A program made the position numbers and the translations under genes. Positions 7,128 to 7,385 of a DNA stretch of 7,385 nucleotides are shown here, piece by piece (position 1 is the first letter of the stretch; every line of letters begins with the position of its first letter). Origin of the DNA: Bacteroidota bacterium (lineage in GTDB: Bacteria > Bacteroidota > Bacteroidia > UKL13-3); NCBI GenBank assembly GCA_947449515.1, contig CANFSD010000077.1, positions 1 to 7,385 of the forward strand. Direction: 5' to 3'. The notes below the pieces were generated by a model. That model was not told the DNA's origin and ran no database searches. It saw only the letters and a list, made by a program, of their open reading frames with translations.

Positions 7128-7144
7128 TTTGCGCGAAACGCAAA
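7128..7144 (+). other. Small hairpin after nadC, possible weak terminator
   Basis: TTTGCG (7128-7133) and CGCAAA (7139-7144) form a 6-bp perfect stem with a 5-nt loop, starting two bases after the nadC stop codon. On the + strand it is followed by A-rich rather than T-rich sequence, so it does not fit a standard intrinsic terminator. It may still mark the 3' end of the hisS-hutH-nadC message. The rest of 7145-7218 is AT-rich with repeated TTTTG words and a CAAAATTTTG palindrome at 7174-7183. Confidence 0.3.
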
Positions 7145-7164
7145 AAAATAATTTTACCGAGATT

Positions 7165-7193
7165 TTGTTTTGTCAAAATTTTGTTAATATTTG
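7165..7193 (+). promoter_or_regulatory. Probable Bacteroidota-type promoter for the lipoprotein gene
   Basis: TTG at 7165-7167, 18 nt, then AATATTTG at 7186-7193 matches the Bacteroidota TTG...TAnnTTTG layout with one mismatch in the -7 box (AA for TA). It lies 25 nt before the ATG at 7219. Several TTTTG words overlap here, so the exact -33 element is uncertain. Confidence 0.45.
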
Positions 7194-7218
7194 TTATTGA
7201 AAATAAATCCCAATAAAA

Positions 7219-7385
7219 ATGAAAAATATATTTAAAAGTTCATTGGCCGTTTTAATCGGTCTTTCTTTAACACTTGCAAGTTGCAAGAAAACAGAAACTA
7301 CAACTGGAGGAAATACAATTCCTGAAACATTTAGCACAACAAAAAAAGCTTTATTCCTTTATTATACTGGTAGCCAATGTAACCC
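7219..7385 (+). CDS. Lipoprotein, possibly with a thioredoxin-fold/Omp28-like domain, 3'-truncated
   Basis: Only the first 55 codons and two bases are in the window. The N-terminus has MKNIFK, a hydrophobic core, and the lipobox TLASC with Cys22, a clear lipoprotein signal peptide. Lys23-Lys24 follow the Cys, then a Thr-rich linker (25-41). Because +2 is Lys and not the acidic LES-type motif, surface exposure is not indicated; periplasm-facing outer-membrane anchoring is possible. The segment KKALFLYYTGSQCN (42-55) resembles the first strand and CxxC approach of thioredoxin-like or Omp28-related proteins, where an aromatic residue and TG precede the active cysteines. The second cysteine is beyond the window, so this is tentative. 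The start is fixed by the signal peptide and the A-rich sequence CAATAAAA before ATG. A probable promoter lies just upstream, separating the gene from the nadC unit. Confidence 0.8.
   Translation, partial: MKNIFKSSLAVLIGLSLTLASCKKTETTTGGNTIPETFSTTKKALFLYYTGSQCN

Overview
The window looks like ordinary chromosomal DNA of a member of the Bacteroidota. The evidence is: AT-rich sequence; A-rich stretches instead of Shine-Dalgarno motifs before start codons; a textbook Bacteroidota promoter (TTG, 19 nt, TAnnTTTG) at 1095-1124; a DUF4293-type membrane protein; the Bacteroidota form of flavin reductase; and signal peptides typical of the phylum. I cannot place it to genus. All genes lie on the + strand and coding density is high. 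I see no mobile element, CRISPR array, rRNA or tRNA, and no obvious new defence or biosynthetic system.

Left part (1-3209): the C-terminal part of a flavin reductase-family gene (cut by the window edge) is followed after 15 nt by a lipoprotein-type methionine sulfoxide reductase A. A strong promoter then drives a 521-residue secreted protein of unknown function with a Thr/Tyr-rich tract. Fifteen nt later comes a four-helix membrane protein (DUF4293). A 16-bp perfect inverted repeat follows this pair and probably marks the end of the transcription unit.

Central and right part (3317-7126): three genes are packed with essentially no space between them: hisS (histidyl-tRNA synthetase), hutH (histidine ammonia-lyase; 1-nt gap) and nadC (quinolinate phosphoribosyltransferase; TAATG overlap). 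This looks like a translationally coupled operon. Two members use histidine (one charges it onto tRNA, one deaminates it to urocanate) and the third makes nicotinate mononucleotide for NAD. No other hut genes are visible, so the fate of urocanate cannot be read from this window.

Right edge (7127-7385): a 92-bp intergenic stretch holds a small hairpin and a probable promoter. It is followed by the start of a lipoprotein gene, cut off by the window end, whose sequence after the lipobox resembles the beginning of a thioredoxin-fold or Omp28-like domain.
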